Shown here: positions 9,795 through 17,642 of the stretch, one piece after another
Layout: every line of letters starts with the position of its first letter
Position numbering within the stretch: position 1 is the stretch's first letter
DNA from: a virus
Direction: 5' to 3' (one strand)
IMG/VR virus record: IMGVR_UViG_3300009537_000123
Coordinates: 1 to 29,199 of that record
DNA: 29,199 nt
Program-made: the position numbers and the translations under genes
Notes under the pieces: generated by a model
Seen by the model: only the letters and a program-made list of their open reading frames with translations
Told to the model about the DNA's origin: nothing
Databases searched by the model: none

Positions 9795-10628
9795 TTAGGT
9801 TATCCTGATAAATTCAATTTTTTTAATTTCAATACTTTGATTAGCTGAAGTCCTAGCCTCAAATTGCCAATCATTTGAGCTTGTTGCATTGATATGTTTA
9901 AGATCAGTTGTTGTCAGGTCTAAATCGGTATCATTTCCAGAATCAACTAAAAGAAAAAATCTTTGTATTTCATTAGTCGAAGGATTTCCTACAGATATCC
10001 CTAATTTTTCAAATATAGTTGTAGCCCCAACTACGTCTTCAATTTTGAAGTCCATTGTTAATCCAACTACGCCTGTGCCTGTATAATCAACTCGCAAATA
10101 AACTGCGCCACCCAAAAAAGACTTTGGCCAAATTAGAGCCGCAGGAGGACCATTTTCTTGTTCCGCAAATCCTTGATAAACAGTAGTTAAGGTAATTCCT
10201 GATTTAAAAGAAAAATCTATCCGATCTAAAACTCTTCCACCTTGAATGGTTGAATCCGAATCCAGTTCCAATGAATTAGCAAAAACCTTTCTTGTGGCAT
10301 CAATGACATCTGTTCCCCCAATTTTATAAGTTCCCGAAGTCGCATCAAAATTTCCAGCAGAAGTCGTAACATTACCTGAAAATGTAGCTGTTCCCCCGTT
10401 TACAATATTTCCTGAATTATCAATCCTATTCGTACCAGCCGTTTTTATTGCGCCTGTACTCGCATTAACATCGTTCGCCGTAATATCATTAGCCGTAAGA
10501 TCATTAATCGTTAAATCGGAATTGCCATCCGTAATGGCATCAAGAAGCGCATCAAAATTTTCTTGAACCTGAACGGCATCATTGACCGTGTTAGGGGTAA
10601 TAGTATGAGGTAATGTTGGGGCCGCCAT
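9795..10628 (-). CDS. Tail-fibre-like / receptor-binding structural protein (277 aa)
   Basis: The N-terminal 35 residues are helical and probably virion-attaching. Residues 38-60 form a short quasi-repeat (DLTINDLTANDITANDVNAS), followed by Gly/Ser/Thr/Asn-rich strands (IDNSGNIVNGGTATFSGNV, then GNFDATSGTYKIGGTDVIDA) typical of trimeric phage fibres. The C-terminal 140 residues look like a compact beta-sandwich (for example VYLRVDYTGTGVVGLTMDF) ending in IEIKKIEFIRIT, suited to a receptor-binding tip. A very good ribosome site, AAGGAGGATAAATT, precedes the ATG. It belongs to the capsid-to-tail operon and stops two bases before the adaptor start. It is shorter than most fibres, so it may be an accessory fibre or head fibre. 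Confidence 0.55.
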   Translation of the reverse strand: MAAPTLPHTITPNTVNDAVQVQENFDALLDAITDGNSDLTINDLTANDITANDVNASTGAIKTAGTNRIDNSGNIVNGGTATFSGNVTTSAGNFDATSGTYKIGGTDVIDATRKVFANSLELDSDSTIQGGRVLDRIDFSFKSGITLTTVYQGFAEQENGPPAALIWPKSFLGGAVYLRVDYTGTGVVGLTMDFKIEDVVGATTIFEKLGISVGNPSTNEIQRFFLLVDSGNDTDLDLTTTDLKHINATSSNDWQFEARTSANQSIEIKKIEFIRIT

Positions 10629-10631
10629 AAT

Positions 10632-10838
10632 TTATCCTCCTTGTGGACCTCTTTGCCAACCTGGACCTTCTCTAAATCGTGACCGTTGAAATTCATTTCG
10701 GATTATGAATTTCTTGGCCAAAAATCCCCCTTTTCCATCAGGACGCATATCTTTTTTGTGGAAGAACTGGCCCGAATAACTTCCTTGAATTACCGGGCCA
10801 ATCCTGACAAGCTCACGAAAACGAGCATGCGTACTCAT
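10632..10838 (-). CDS. Small basic hypothetical protein (68 aa)
   Basis: A 68-residue basic protein, rich in Arg, Gly, Phe and Gln (ending REGPGWQRGPQGG), with no recognisable domain. It is accepted as a gene because its ATG follows the stop of the upstream 120-aa gene directly (TAA then ATG) and its end lies only three bases before the start of the fibre-like gene. It therefore fills the space exactly within a tight operon. No clear ribosome site is visible, so translation is probably coupled to the upstream gene. A structural or nucleic-acid-binding role would suit its charge, but nothing in the sequence proves this. Confidence 0.5.
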   Translation of the reverse strand: MSTHARFRELVRIGPVIQGSYSGQFFHKKDMRPDGKGGFLAKKFIIRNEFQRSRFREGPGWQRGPQGG

Positions 10839-11201
10839 TTACGCACCGTTATTGGATCTGCTTAACTCCACGAAGTTAGATCCTGTCCTCATTAAAACAA
10901 GCCTATCTTCTACGTTATCAAGAGAAAAATCGCCTGCTAAAACCAAATTTCCAGTTCCGTCTTTTGCGACAACCGTTCGTGCCGAATTAGCCGCTTGAAG
11001 AACTATAATGGCTCCTTCAACCGGAACTGAACTTGGAGTTGGGCTTAAATTGATGGTATCCAAATCATCGGAAGCGGCGGCAGATTCAGTATCCACCACC
11101 ACATTCGATCCTGCTTGAGATACATCAATTACACCGGAAGCAATCGTTAAGCTTCTGGTTTCGGCTAGAGAAATTCCATCGAATCTTGTAAATGATGTCA
11201 T
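10839..11201 (-). CDS. Small beta-rich structural protein next to the capsid gene (120 aa)
   Basis: 120 residues, Ser/Thr/Asn/Val-rich and without cysteine, predicted mostly beta strand. The second half (IIVLQAANSARTVVAKDGTG, then LVLAGDFSLDNVEDRLVLMR and NFVELSRSNN) resembles a small beta module frequent in phage structural proteins and fibre tips. It is placed directly after the major capsid gene behind an excellent ribosome site (AGGAGGAATACCA), a common place for decoration or head-fibre proteins. The family is not recognised with certainty; the capsid-associated role is inferred from position. Confidence 0.5.
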   Translation of the reverse strand: MTSFTRFDGISLAETRSLTIASGVIDVSQAGSNVVVDTESAAASDDLDTINLSPTPSSVPVEGAIIVLQAANSARTVVAKDGTGNLVLAGDFSLDNVEDRLVLMRTGSNFVELSRSNNGA

Positions 11202-11212
11202 TGGTATTCCTC

Positions 11213-12130
11213 CTATGAGCCAGCGTTGAAATAGCTTCCAATGTAATCATGGAAAACCGTTCCAATACTCAAAATCAACTGCTCAACAAGATTCCTATTT
11301 TTAGGATCTATATAAGAGCTAATTTGAGGGGCTGCAGCTTCAAGAAGCGTTCTGGTTTTAACTTGAGTATCAATCACATAGGAATTAGTGTCTGTGAAGT
11401 AATGGTTCAAGTTTTTGACCAACCCAACATCTTGAATAGCGTTGTAGGTGTTATTGGCTGTTTCCGGGTCCAGGGTAGACTTTAATATTTCCGCAATCGC
11501 AAAAATATTTTCTGTGCCAATATGAACCTTCATCGCTTTTAACATGCCGGGAATATCGTTTTCCATTTTGGCTTGAGCAATGACGATAAGGTCATTTTGC
11601 AAACTGGTTTTCGATAGTGCCGCAGCACTTAAAAGATTGGAATAGGTAACACCTGGGTTAACTTTGAAAAAGTGATCTGCCGCAAAATAAGGTTTCCCGT
11701 CTCCTCCAAGAAATGAAGTTGAGGTTCCATTATTAATAACAGCAGCAGAAGTGAACTCATAGCGAAGAATTCCAGAACGGCCTTGGTATTCACCCATCTG
11801 ATTAACGATCTTTGCGTTTTTAACGGCAAACATCCGGACTTCCCAAGTAATCGGCATATCGTGTGCATATGTCGTTTGAGTTCCTTGGTCTACATGAGAT
11901 TCTCTAAGACTGGTAAGAGCAGCAGAATCACCTTCAGTTTTCTCAGGTGCGGCTCCATTACCTTCATATCTCATCATTTTATCGGTTCTCAGATCAGTGG
12001 TCTGTTTGTCGATAATCTGCGGATATTCCTTGTCGAAAATCTGCAATACGGACCCCGTCTTGATTTTTAAATTACGATCTAACTCAATGACGGACTTGGT
12101 CAAATCGGTTGAAAAAATTGGTGCTGACAT
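11213..12130 (-). CDS. Major capsid protein, Mu gpT-like (HK97 fold)
   Basis: 305 residues. It forms the icosahedral shell. The central part resembles the gpT-type major head subunits: EVRMFAVKNAKIVNQMGEYQ, then GDGKPYFAADHFF and NLLSAAALSKTSLQNDLI, then MLKAMKVHIGTENIFAIAEI and a Glu/Asn-rich loop. These fit the A- and P-domain pattern of HK97-fold capsid proteins. Position supports it: scaffold and portal lie upstream and small capsid-associated genes flank it. It has one of the strongest ribosome sites here (AAAAGGAGGAAACTAAAA), consistent with a protein made in hundreds of copies. There is no cleavable N-terminal delta domain, in agreement with a separate scaffold gene. Family assignment is by motif impression, not by search. 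Confidence 0.75.
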   Translation of the reverse strand: MSAPIFSTDLTKSVIELDRNLKIKTGSVLQIFDKEYPQIIDKQTTDLRTDKMMRYEGNGAAPEKTEGDSAALTSLRESHVDQGTQTTYAHDMPITWEVRMFAVKNAKIVNQMGEYQGRSGILRYEFTSAAVINNGTSTSFLGGDGKPYFAADHFFKVNPGVTYSNLLSAAALSKTSLQNDLIVIAQAKMENDIPGMLKAMKVHIGTENIFAIAEILKSTLDPETANNTYNAIQDVGLVKNLNHYFTDTNSYVIDTQVKTRTLLEAAAPQISSYIDPKNRNLVEQLILSIGTVFHDYIGSYFNAGS

Positions 12131-12164
12131 TTTTAGTTTCCTCCTTTTATATTAAAAATTGTGA

Positions 12165-12674
12165 TTATCCAGTACCTAGATAATGAGCGTCAGATTGGAA
12201 CATGAAGACTTTTTTCTGGTTAGCTCCTGCTTCAGAAGGCTCTCCATCATCTTCAAACCAGTCTTCAACAACTCTGATTTCATCATCTGTAGAGGATGCT
12301 GCATCAACGAAATGCTGGCCCGGTGTAGAAGAATCAATATCAAACGCTGCCGTTTTCACGGAAGTTGTCGCTTCATCGGTAATCGCACCTGTTGAAATTT
12401 GACCAGTGAATTGAAGGTCAGGCTCATAGTAGACAATAATTTTATCGCCTAATGCCGCAGTCGTTACGGTTTGACCTGGAATTGAAACATCTTCAATACC
12501 GCCCTTTTGAATTCCTATGATCTTTCCTTGAGTTTGTGTTCCTCTAGAATTAGCATCTTGGTAAACAACGTCACCATTTTGTCCCGTATAGTTAGCAACA
12601 ACCTCAATTTTTTTGGTGTACCATTTCCGGTCGCTTCTAACTTGGAAACTTTTCTTAGAATCTGTGTTTGCCAT
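12165..12674 (-). CDS. Capsid-associated / decoration-type protein (169 aa)
   Basis: A 169-residue acidic, beta-rich protein immediately upstream of the major capsid gene. The first 30 residues are basic (MANTDSKKSFQVRSDRKWYT). A compact strand-rich body follows (KIIGIQKGGIEDVSIPG, then LGDKIIVYYEPDLQF) and a strongly acidic stretch (DDEIRVVEDWFEDDGEPSEA) near 130-150. Decoration or head-completion proteins of this size often sit here, but I do not recognise the family. The ribosome site AAAGGAGGTTATTTAA is excellent and begins only four bases after the T-tract of an intrinsic terminator. Expression therefore must depend on read-through, RNA processing, or a promoter inside the preceding gene. 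Confidence 0.55.
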   Translation of the reverse strand: MANTDSKKSFQVRSDRKWYTKKIEVVANYTGQNGDVVYQDANSRGTQTQGKIIGIQKGGIEDVSIPGQTVTTAALGDKIIVYYEPDLQFTGQISTGAITDEATTSVKTAAFDIDSSTPGQHFVDAASSTDDEIRVVEDWFEDDGEPSEAGANQKKVFMFQSDAHYLGTG

Positions 12675-12693
12675 TTAAATAACCTCCTTTGGC

Positions 12694-12728
12694 AAAAAAA
12701 AAGGGGAGACGCTAATTACGTCTCCCCT
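12694..12728 (-). terminator. Strong intrinsic terminator between the 307-aa gene and the capsid genes
   Basis: On the minus strand a perfect stem GGGGAGACG (12727..12719) pairs with CGTCTCCCC (12711..12703) across a 7-base loop, with one more A:T pair outside, and is followed directly by nine T residues (12702..12694). It closes the portal-scaffold part of the operon. The next gene starts only 20 bases beyond the T-tract, so it may be a partial terminator or a processing signal and not an absolute end. Confidence 0.85.
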
Positions 12729-12755
12729 GTAACCTTTTTTAATTCTATTTAGTTT

Positions 12756-13679
12756 TTAGTAGCCTTGAACTGCCATTCCTTGTTTTTTCATATATTCATC
12801 AGTGGCCTTAGCAAGTTCTGTACCACTTAAATTCTGAATTTGATCCAACTTAGCAATAGCTTCCTTGGCCGCTTGGGGACCTTCTCGATCTGAAACTTGT
12901 TTAGACAATTCCTGGCGTCCGGCGGTATTTTGACTTTGATAGCCTGAGATTAATCGGTCAGGATCGGTTTCCATTCCTTGTCGGCTTGCAAACTCCTGAC
13001 GATTATTCATCGTCTTTAAATACCTAAGATCGCCTTTTCTTGCCCGTTCTTCTTCTTTCCGGGCAAAGTATTGGCTACGTTTCATGACACATAAAACCAA
13101 CTCGCCTGCCGTGACAAAATTCTCATTGGGAGAATCGTCCCTGGCCCACGTGATGTTATATTTATCAATCAAGTCCTTATGAAGAACTTTGCTTACAACT
13201 GTCCAGCCTTGGTTTTTCCAGCCGTCACCATTATCAATATTCATGGTCTTTAGTTGCCAGTAGAATATTGCGGGACAATCTAAAACCTTTTCATGGCGGT
13301 ATTGATTTTGGTCAACACCGTCAATAAAGACTGCCAATTCTCCGAGTGCATTTGTAGACACTTCAAAGTCATGGATATTTCCAAGCAAGTCTTCAATATC
13401 TTTGGGTTTTTGTGAAGTTACCGGCTCTTGAGCTGGGGCCTCTTTTGAGGTTGCCGAGTCTTTTTTCTGCGGGGCTTCTGATTCTTTTTTAACAGGTTTA
13501 ATCTGGGGGCTTTCGCTTGCCGAGATTTTTTCCAGCTTAGAAGAATCTAAGATGTTAAATTTGACTTTTGCCTTATTAAGGGTATCGCCTAATTCAACAA
13601 ACTTTCCCTCATATTTTACATAATAAACACCATTTTTAGTGATTACAAGTTTTTCTTTAACGGCTTTGTTAATATCCAT
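12756..13679 (-). CDS. Structural-operon protein of unknown function (307 aa)
   Basis: 307 residues in three parts. A small N-terminal domain (1-50) is followed by a disordered Lys/Glu/Ser/Pro-rich linker (about 55-95) and a globular centre (100-205) with many aromatic residues (for example CPAIFYWQLKTMNIDNGDGW). A charged, Gln-rich C-terminal tail carries an Arg/Glu-rich helix (FARKEEERARKGDLRYLKTM). The linker plus helical tail suggests an assembly factor or a minor head protein. It lies directly after the scaffold gene with a ribosome site AAAGGAGTTATCA and is closed by the strong terminator. No catalytic or binding motif is recognised. Confidence 0.55.
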   Translation of the reverse strand: MDINKAVKEKLVITKNGVYYVKYEGKFVELGDTLNKAKVKFNILDSSKLEKISASESPQIKPVKKESEAPQKKDSATSKEAPAQEPVTSQKPKDIEDLLGNIHDFEVSTNALGELAVFIDGVDQNQYRHEKVLDCPAIFYWQLKTMNIDNGDGWKNQGWTVVSKVLHKDLIDKYNITWARDDSPNENFVTAGELVLCVMKRSQYFARKEEERARKGDLRYLKTMNNRQEFASRQGMETDPDRLISGYQSQNTAGRQELSKQVSDREGPQAAKEAIAKLDQIQNLSGTELAKATDEYMKKQGMAVQGY

Positions 13680-13690
13680 TGATAACTCCT

Positions 13691-14608
13691 TTAATCCATC
13701 GGCACCGCTATAGACGGCATCCCGGTTTGGTAATTATGTTCTAATAAGTGTGAATTCATTTTAGTGAACTTCTCGATTTCTTTTTTACTCATTCCGGTAT
13801 CGACCATTATTTTTTTATCGGAATCATTAAAGACAGATTTAGCATTATTATCACTTTGATAAGGCCCTGCGTTCATAGTTCCAAATGTAGATTGACGCTC
13901 ATTTTTACGGGCCTGTTTTTCAGTTTCCATAATTTTCCCCTGTGCCTTTAAGCTAGACTGAGCTGTTTGAGCAAGCTTTAAAATCTCACCAATATCATTC
14001 CCATTCGCACCCGACCACAAAGATGGATTCGTTTCAAAAATCGTTTCCATTTCTTTTCTGAGCTGGGAATTAGGATTTTCCCATTCGGAAAACTCTTTAG
14101 ATAAAATGTCTCTATACGCAGTATTGCGCTCCTGAAGCGTCTGTTTTTGCTGGGCTTCCTGCTGCTCTTTTAAAATACGCTCGGCAGTAAGCTCGGCATT
14201 TTTTTGACTTTTAAGATCCGTTAAATGCTCAACGTAATCATCATCGTCAATATCGCCGCTATCCCGTTTAGATTTAAGGGCTTGGATTTTTTCATCTATT
14301 TTCTCTATAAGCCCTTTTTCTTTTTCCGGCGCATTTTGCTTGATAACTATTTTGCCGGTTTCATTATCTAAATATCCTGTTCCTGTTTTAGATAATTCGG
14401 TGACCACACTAGAAAATGCACGATCCGAACGATTTTTGCTTGCCTCAAGTTCTTTATAATCTGAAGCTATTTTTTCCTGCGCCGCTTTAGTTTGCTCAAA
14501 TTTTTCTTTCCAATCGACATCCTCATTATCCTCACTTTCGGTTTCCTCCTGGGAATCCTCCGCTTTTGTTTCCTCTTCTTGGGATTGGGTATTTGTTTCT
14601 TCTGCCAT
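13691..14608 (-). CDS. Capsid scaffolding protein (305 aa)
   Basis: Scaffolds guide assembly of the procapsid and leave before maturation. The protein is almost wholly helical and highly charged. The first 35 residues are nearly all Glu, Asp, Ser, Thr and Gln. Coiled-coil segments follow around residues 35-60 and 95-170 (KGLIEKIDEKIQALKSKRD, then ERILKEQQEAQQKQTLQERN), and a short basic C-terminal helical region (SKKEIEKFTKM, near 272-282) would contact the capsid subunit. The position between portal and major capsid protein is the classical one for short-tailed phages. The ribosome site AAGGAGGACTAA is strong. The call rests on composition and gene order. Confidence 0.7.
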   Translation of the reverse strand: MAEETNTQSQEEETKAEDSQEETESEDNEDVDWKEKFEQTKAAQEKIASDYKELEASKNRSDRAFSSVVTELSKTGTGYLDNETGKIVIKQNAPEKEKGLIEKIDEKIQALKSKRDSGDIDDDDYVEHLTDLKSQKNAELTAERILKEQQEAQQKQTLQERNTAYRDILSKEFSEWENPNSQLRKEMETIFETNPSLWSGANGNDIGEILKLAQTAQSSLKAQGKIMETEKQARKNERQSTFGTMNAGPYQSDNNAKSVFNDSDKKIMVDTGMSKKEIEKFTKMNSHLLEHNYQTGMPSIAVPMD

Positions 14609-14830
14609 TTAGTCCTCCTTGGCTTCTTTAATTAATTTATGAAGAATTTTTGTGGATAGTTTTTTAGCTTCAATAAATACTTTTACTTGATTTCTGAAAT
14701 AAGAATCTGAAATTTTTTCGTCATTGGCATCAAAGAGCCTTAACTTCATTAAATCGTTAAATTCACTTTCTTGAATCGTATCCAATCGAGACCTCAAAAC
14801 TTCAAGATCTGATTTTAAAAATGACCTCAT
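14609..14830 (-). CDS. Small helical protein overlapping the portal gene end (73 aa)
   Basis: A 73-residue protein, rich in Lys, Leu, Asp and Glu and probably a helical hairpin. Its start overlaps the portal stop by four bases (ATGA), a standard arrangement for translational coupling, and it ends immediately before the scaffold gene. No domain is recognised. A small assembly factor for portal or scaffold would fit the place, but this is inference from position only. Confidence 0.55.
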   Translation of the reverse strand: MRSFLKSDLEVLRSRLDTIQESEFNDLMKLRLFDANDEKISDSYFRNQVKVFIEAKKLSTKILHKLIKEAKED

Positions 14831-17118
14831 ACTTGCTGGACCCCTGCTAAAATATCGGCCTCGTTAGGACTGGCAGATAATTGGGGAGTTGATATACTAG
14901 GAACGCCTTCTGGCCCGCCCCTTCCCTGGGGAGACAGAGGAGTCGGGGCGGGCTGCTGTTGTTGTGTTGGCTTCTTCCAAAATGTGCCAAGGCCCAGCGT
15001 ATTCGATACTTCCGAAATTAGTTTAAATGTATCCATTGTATGCTGGGTTCCGTTTTGATCGATATATATTTTTTCTCCTCCTGTAGCCGGATCAGTTGCT
15101 AAAGGCAATAATAGATTTAATGATTGCATGGCCTGTTGACGCTCAACGGCTTGCTTGTCTGCGGTTTCCACTGCCGAAACTTTAAAATTAAGGCCGTCTA
15201 TAAAAATATCTTCAGGGGTAATTTCAATGCTTTTTTCGACCTCGGATATAATAGAACTATTGATTTCAGGCTGGACTTCTTTGGCTTCATTAGGATCAAC
15301 CAAACGCTGGGCCGTAACATTAATCTTCATGGATTCTTCACGATTTAGCATGTAATAGACATACATATTGGTTACCATTTTCTCGAATAATCCATTGAGT
15401 CTAAGCGCCAGTCGATTCACTGATTTTTCCGATTCCGAAATAATGTTACTTGCCTCAGTTGCACTGGGATTAGGTGAAATTTTCTGTCCGGTTGATCCTT
15501 TACGGGACAATCGGTTAAGCACATCTCGAAGCTGTTCAATCATGGGTTGCACAAAATTTATAATTTCAATAGGTGGCGTATACCAATTAATGATATCTCT
15601 AACCGATTTACCGGCCATATTTTTGACTTTAATAGGAACTTTAGGCGTGATGTTATCAAGCTGTGTCGGATCCTCAAGGACATCTTCATCTATCGCTAGA
15701 ATTCCCCATACCGCCATGTTCATCATGTCATGGCTAAACGCAATTAATGTATTAAGCTGTTCTTGGATAACCTCTACTAAGTGAGGCAATCCCATTCCGG
15801 CTACATCTGCTTTATCCTCAAAAAAGTTTGTGAATTTATAAGGAAGTTCAAAATAAGGGGTTTCTTGAATTCGTATCGGGAAGTATTCTGCGCTTTCATC
15901 TCCTCCTATTTGGACCAAAGTAATAATACACATGGCCACTCTATCTTTAAGTTTCAATGGAATATGATGTCCCTCAAAAACAGTCACATCCCCTTCAAGT
16001 TCCATAATTTCATCCATATTAATATCGGTCGATTGAGCGTTTAAAATATTTTGATTGGCTTTATCATCTTGGGTTTTCGGCACTTCTTTGATTTTCTCGG
16101 CTATTTTTTTAAGTCTTTCAACATCAAACATCGCATTATCTTTGACTTTACCTTTGGCATCCACGGTCATAGTCATAAGGGTTGAAAACTTGGTGTCAAT
16201 TTTCTCAATCACCCAGTCAATTCGATCCTGTCTAAAAATTAAATTTCTGGTGTCTTGAGGAATAAATTGATACACCTCTTCATCATCAAGTGTGTATTGA
16301 AAAGTACCTAACGACGTTTTCCCTTTTTTAGAATCCGTTGTTTGATGCCGATTGAGTTTAAATTTTCGTTTGGACCCCCACACTTCCTTATAGCAGAAAT
16401 GACCTGAGATTAGACCCATTGTTAAAAAAGAATTTAGCGCTTCTTCTCCCTTTTGATTTACATTTTTAAATTCAGATCGGTTAATGCCAAACTTTAAAAA
16501 CTCTTTAATGACATCCCCTTTTCTAAAAAAATAGGTGTCTTCTTCTTTAACAAAGAATCCATAAAGCCTTTTCAGATACTCGATAAAATTTATTTTTCCT
16601 TTTTCTGCAAGCTGATCCGAAGTGGGCCTCTCTCTAATGAATCCCAAAATTCTTGCAAAAAGGCCCTGTTCCAAATCGCCTTCATCAGCATCTACCTTAA
16701 GCACTTGAGCGAATGTCTTTTTCACATTTTGAGAATTATCTTCAAGGTCAATTGTTTCTTCTAGGTTATGAAAAACCAAATACAAATCATCTACCCAATC
16801 CTCAACTGAGATTGTCGTTTCAGGCAAAGTCAATTCCGTTTCGGAGTCCGGATCAAAGTCTTTAGTCATATAGGCTTTATAGTTTCGATCTATTCGATCT
16901 ATTCTAGCCTCGGTATACTCTTTAGTAGCCTCAATTCTTTCGCTTACAGACAAGATAGCCTTTTTAGCCAGCCCCTCATCAATGGCCATGGTCCCTGTCT
17001 CAAATCGGCCCTCAATACCTACTTGGTGAGCATCAAAGGCGGTGGCCTCTTTATATTTTTTAACGTCTTCTGAATCTTGTTCGTTTTCTTTAATTAACTG
17101 ATTATCAATCGTTGCCAT
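14827..17118 (-). CDS. Portal protein, P22-like size class (763 aa)
   Basis: The portal is the dodecameric ring at one capsid vertex through which the terminase pumps DNA. At 763 residues it matches the large portals of short-tailed phages. Typical parts are a helical, acidic N-terminal region (1-160) and a strand-rich wing (230-330, for example GHFCYKEVWGSKRKFKLN). A conserved stretch (ETPYFELPYKF, then GMGLPHLVEVIQEQLNTLIA) precedes the stem/crown helices, with SPNPSATEASNIISESEKSV near 550-570 recalling the conserved clip/stem segment. The tail is a Gln/Pro/Ser-rich disordered C-terminus (PTQQQQPAPTPLSPQ). The ribosome site is GGAGAATAAAA. The start overlaps the end of the endolysin gene by 14 bases. 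Upstream neighbours are lysis and chaperonin genes; downstream are scaffold and capsid genes. Confidence 0.75.
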   Translation of the reverse strand: MATIDNQLIKENEQDSEDVKKYKEATAFDAHQVGIEGRFETGTMAIDEGLAKKAILSVSERIEATKEYTEARIDRIDRNYKAYMTKDFDPDSETELTLPETTISVEDWVDDLYLVFHNLEETIDLEDNSQNVKKTFAQVLKVDADEGDLEQGLFARILGFIRERPTSDQLAEKGKINFIEYLKRLYGFFVKEEDTYFFRKGDVIKEFLKFGINRSEFKNVNQKGEEALNSFLTMGLISGHFCYKEVWGSKRKFKLNRHQTTDSKKGKTSLGTFQYTLDDEEVYQFIPQDTRNLIFRQDRIDWVIEKIDTKFSTLMTMTVDAKGKVKDNAMFDVERLKKIAEKIKEVPKTQDDKANQNILNAQSTDINMDEIMELEGDVTVFEGHHIPLKLKDRVAMCIITLVQIGGDESAEYFPIRIQETPYFELPYKFTNFFEDKADVAGMGLPHLVEVIQEQLNTLIAFSHDMMNMAVWGILAIDEDVLEDPTQLDNITPKVPIKVKNMAGKSVRDIINWYTPPIEIINFVQPMIEQLRDVLNRLSRKGSTGQKISPNPSATEASNIISESEKSVNRLALRLNGLFEKMVTNMYVYYMLNREESMKINVTAQRLVDPNEAKEVQPEINSSIISEVEKSIEITPEDIFIDGLNFKVSAVETADKQAVERQQAMQSLNLLLPLATDPATGGEKIYIDQNGTQHTMDTFKLISEVSNTLGLGTFWKKPTQQQQPAPTPLSPQGRGGPEGVPSISTPQLSASPNEADILAGVQQV

Positions 17119-17554
17119 TTTTATTCTCCGTATAATTTAATTCAAAATGTCCCATATCAATAAAACTTTCATTAAACTTAGTATCTCCATTCCAATCCCC
17201 GCCCCACCTAACTGGAATTCCCATATAGTCTGCTACAGTCATAATTCTCCCTGCCAAGTAACAGAACTGATAGGCAAATTCAGGAGATACCCATTCCTCA
17301 CTATTTTTAGGTGCCGGATATGGAACAATATCGACTGCTAAGGAATATTCATCTTCATTTTTAATGTTATGCTTTCCGAAAGGCCATTTCAACTTGGAAA
17401 ATCCATCTTTGAAGGCTTTGTCCTGATCTTCTTTACTTCTAACCGTACAAATAACTGAAAAATCGTGTTTCAAAATAGCTTCATTAAGCACATTTCTGAG
17501 ATCAGGGTGGAGACTTTTTAGTAATGCCTTCGATTTTCTACCGAATTTAGGCAT
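17105..17554 (-). CDS. Endolysin, M15-family L,D-/D-peptidase
   Basis: A 149-residue peptidoglycan peptidase that would cut peptide bonds in the host wall at lysis. The zinc ligands of the M15 (VanY/endolysin) fold are recognisable: His62 in GKHNIKNEDEYSLAVDIVPY, Asp75 in the same segment (AVDIVP), and His136 in MGHFEL. The longer loop between the first His and the Asp is known in the HxIxxDGYxxAVD subtype of phage endolysins. There is no signal peptide, so export would need a holin, which I do not see nearby. The start chosen is the ATG at 17554. A longer reading from a TTG at 17566 adds only four residues and lacks a ribosome site. The ATG overlaps the C-terminal extension of the groEL frame, which fits an originally longer groEL. 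Confidence 0.8.
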   Translation of the reverse strand: MPKFGRKSKALLKSLHPDLRNVLNEAILKHDFSVICTVRSKEDQDKAFKDGFSKLKWPFGKHNIKNEDEYSLAVDIVPYPAPKNSEEWVSPEFAYQFCYLAGRIMTVADYMGIPVRWGGDWNGDTKFNESFIDMGHFELNYTENKNGND

Positions 17555-17642
17555 CTTTACTCTCAACCGGAACGCCGATCACATTGGAATTCAGCATAAT
17601 AACGGCAACACTAATAGAATTTTTAATTGCGGTTCTAATGAC
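17547..17642 (-). other. In-frame GroEL C-terminal remnant beyond the TAA stop
   Basis: After the TAA at 17645..17643 the groEL frame stays open for 31 codons before a second TAA (17549..17547). The peptide begins VIRTAIKNSISVAVIMLNSN. It matches the conserved GroEL end that follows the motif ILDPTKVTR (in E. coli, [20 protein letters not shown]), with the stop codon at the Lys position. This segment normally forms the last equatorial helix and a strand contacting the neighbouring subunit. It is either lost through a nonsense mutation, restored by read-through, or reflects a sequence error. The homology is seen in the sequence; the cause is unknown. Confidence 0.8.
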
